Below, piece by piece: positions 63,285 through 64,000 of a stretch of 64,000 nucleotides of DNA. Positions within the stretch are counted from its first letter, which is position 1. Each line of letters begins with the position of its first letter. A model generated the notes under the pieces. It saw only the letters and a list, made by a program, of their open reading frames with translations, was not told where the DNA came from and ran no database searches. A program made the translations under genes and the position numbers. Origin of the DNA: Effusibacillus dendaii (GTDB taxonomy: Bacteria; Bacillota; Bacilli; Tumebacillales; Effusibacillaceae); contig NZ_AP023366.1 in NCBI RefSeq assembly GCF_015097055.1, forward strand, positions 658,501 to 722,500. The letters run 5' to 3'.

Positions 63285-64000
63285 TTATTTCTTTTGAAAC
63301 AGCAGTCCATAAGGATCTTCCACCTGCTCCACTTCGACCGGTTGACCGTTCACTTTCACCTGCATGGCAGGAGGAAATCCGGCCTTAATGAATATTTCTT
63401 TTTTTCCGTCAAACGAAATAGAGGTACCGGGTACGACCGTGCGCGTCAATTTCGATTCCCCGTCGACCTGAATGTTCAACCAGCATGGATTGTTTACAAT
63501 TTGAATTTCCAGCTTGATACCATCTCCATCCACTTTATACACAGACCGGTTGTCATCTTTTGTTTCCGGCTTCAGTGGGCCGGTTGGCTGTGGTTTCACG
63601 GGCGGAACGGCTGGCTGTGGTGCAGGCGCAGGTGCAGGTGTCTGATTGGTTGGCTGCTCCATCGGTGCGGCTGGTGCGGGGGCGGCATCCTGGCGAGCCA
63701 TGTAGTTATTGAGAAGCCAATATCCGACACCGATCAGCGCAATCACCAAAAAGCCGATCAGAAACTGGGGACCCATCCGGTTCTCTTTTTGTACGGGCGG
63801 GGAAGCAACCGGTTTCGGATTTTTCGGACCGTCCGCCCTTCGTTCTGATCGGATAGGCGTCATTTCCTTGACTTCAGGTTGCTTCACCGTCTCTAGAGCG
63901 GGCGATTCCCGGCGCTCGCTGACGGCAGATTTGTCCGTTAATCCGTATTTGTCGAGCAGAGCGTCTCCATCCACGCCTACTTGCTCGGCGTAATTTTTGA
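63285..64000 (-). CDS. rodZ: RodZ-like cell-shape protein, 5' end outside window
   Basis: The frame is open to the right edge: KNYAEQVGVDGDALLDKYG is the end of the cytoplasmic HTH domain. Then come a disordered basic segment, one membrane helix (FLIGFLVIALIGVGYWLLNN), a Pro/Ala linker (PAPAAPMEQP, PAPAPQPAVPPV) and an extracellular DUF4115 beta domain. RodZ links MreB to the elongation machinery. Its place upstream of pgsA/cinA/recA matches Bacillus ymfM. The apparent start at 63974 is internal. Confidence 0.88.
   Translation of the reverse strand, partial: KNYAEQVGVDGDALLDKYGLTDKSAVSERRESPALETVKQPEVKEMTPIRSERRADGPKNPKPVASPPVQKENRMGPQFLIGFLVIALIGVGYWLLNNYMARQDAAPAPAAPMEQPTNQTPAPAPAPQPAVPPVKPQPTGPLKPETKDDNRSVYKVDGDGIKLEIQIVNNPCWLNIQVDGESKLTRTVVPGTSISFDGKKEIFIKAGFPPAMQVKVNGQPVEVEQVEDPYGLLFQKK

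Overview
The window looks like a chromosomal segment of a spore-forming member of the Bacilli. Evidence for sporulation comes from cotE, spoVS, spoVK and several YheC/YheD-type ATP-grasp proteins. The minus-strand order rodZ-yajQ-rimO-pgsA-cinA-(DEAD helicase)-recA-recX-rny-ymdB-spoVS ... cotE ... miaB-mutS-mutL-miaA-hfq ... spoVK-hflX-ynbB-glnR/glnA ... lexA/yneA is the Bacillus-type housekeeping backbone with local insertions. Strong GGAGG-type ribosome sites and frequent GTG/TTG starts fit. A lineage near Alicyclobacillaceae is my inference; nothing here proves it.

Region 1 (1-4.8 kb, plus strand) is the end of a thiazole/oxazole-modified peptide (TOMM) gene set: a ThiF-like maturation protein cut by the left edge, a fused E1-like/YcaO cyclodehydratase, and a two-domain SagB-type dehydrogenase broken by one extra T in a T6 run. 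No precursor peptide is visible. Region 2 (5-13 kb, plus strand) is a catabolic locus: MFS transporter, FadR-type GntR regulator, MeaB-like chaperone, two-subunit B12-dependent acyl-CoA mutase resembling 2-hydroxyisobutyryl-CoA mutase, and a PaaK-like CoA ligase. A 29-bp perfect palindrome, a promoter and a consensus cre site lie upstream. The mutase carries Ile where methylmalonyl-CoA mutase has its catalytic-pocket Tyr, and Val where 2-hydroxyisobutyryl-CoA mutase has its stereospecificity Asp, which points to a branched substrate such as pivalyl-CoA.

Region 3 (13-18 kb) is a decay zone: remnants of two insertion sequences and broken copies of an SDR gene, a UspA gene, malate dehydrogenase and a CocE-type hydrolase, flanking an intact LysR/YeiH pair. 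Region 4 (18-24.6 kb) holds Fur-controlled efeOB without efeU, a LysE exporter, HU, moaB, a DUF456 protein, and the divergent yneA/lexA SOS pair with three LexA boxes. Region 5 (24.6-33.5 kb) has an unusual glnA-glnR-glnA arrangement (the distal glnA frameshifted in an A7 run), ynbB, hflX, and a spoVK-led operon with a small GTPase and a UbiA-like membrane protein, then ferredoxin.

Region 6 (33.6-41.8 kb) is hfq, miaA, a methyltransferase, mutL, mutS and miaB. Region 7 (42-49.4 kb) contains a secreted NlpC/P60 hydrolase facing a minus-strand operon of three YheC/D-like ATP-grasp ligases plus an ATP-grasp-like/glutamine-synthetase-fold amidoligase fusion, beside cotE. This is the best candidate for an undescribed system: a predicted ribosome-independent peptide or amide ligation pathway for the spore surface. 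Region 8 (49.7-64 kb) is the conserved RNA/DNA metabolism backbone, ending in rodZ cut by the right edge.
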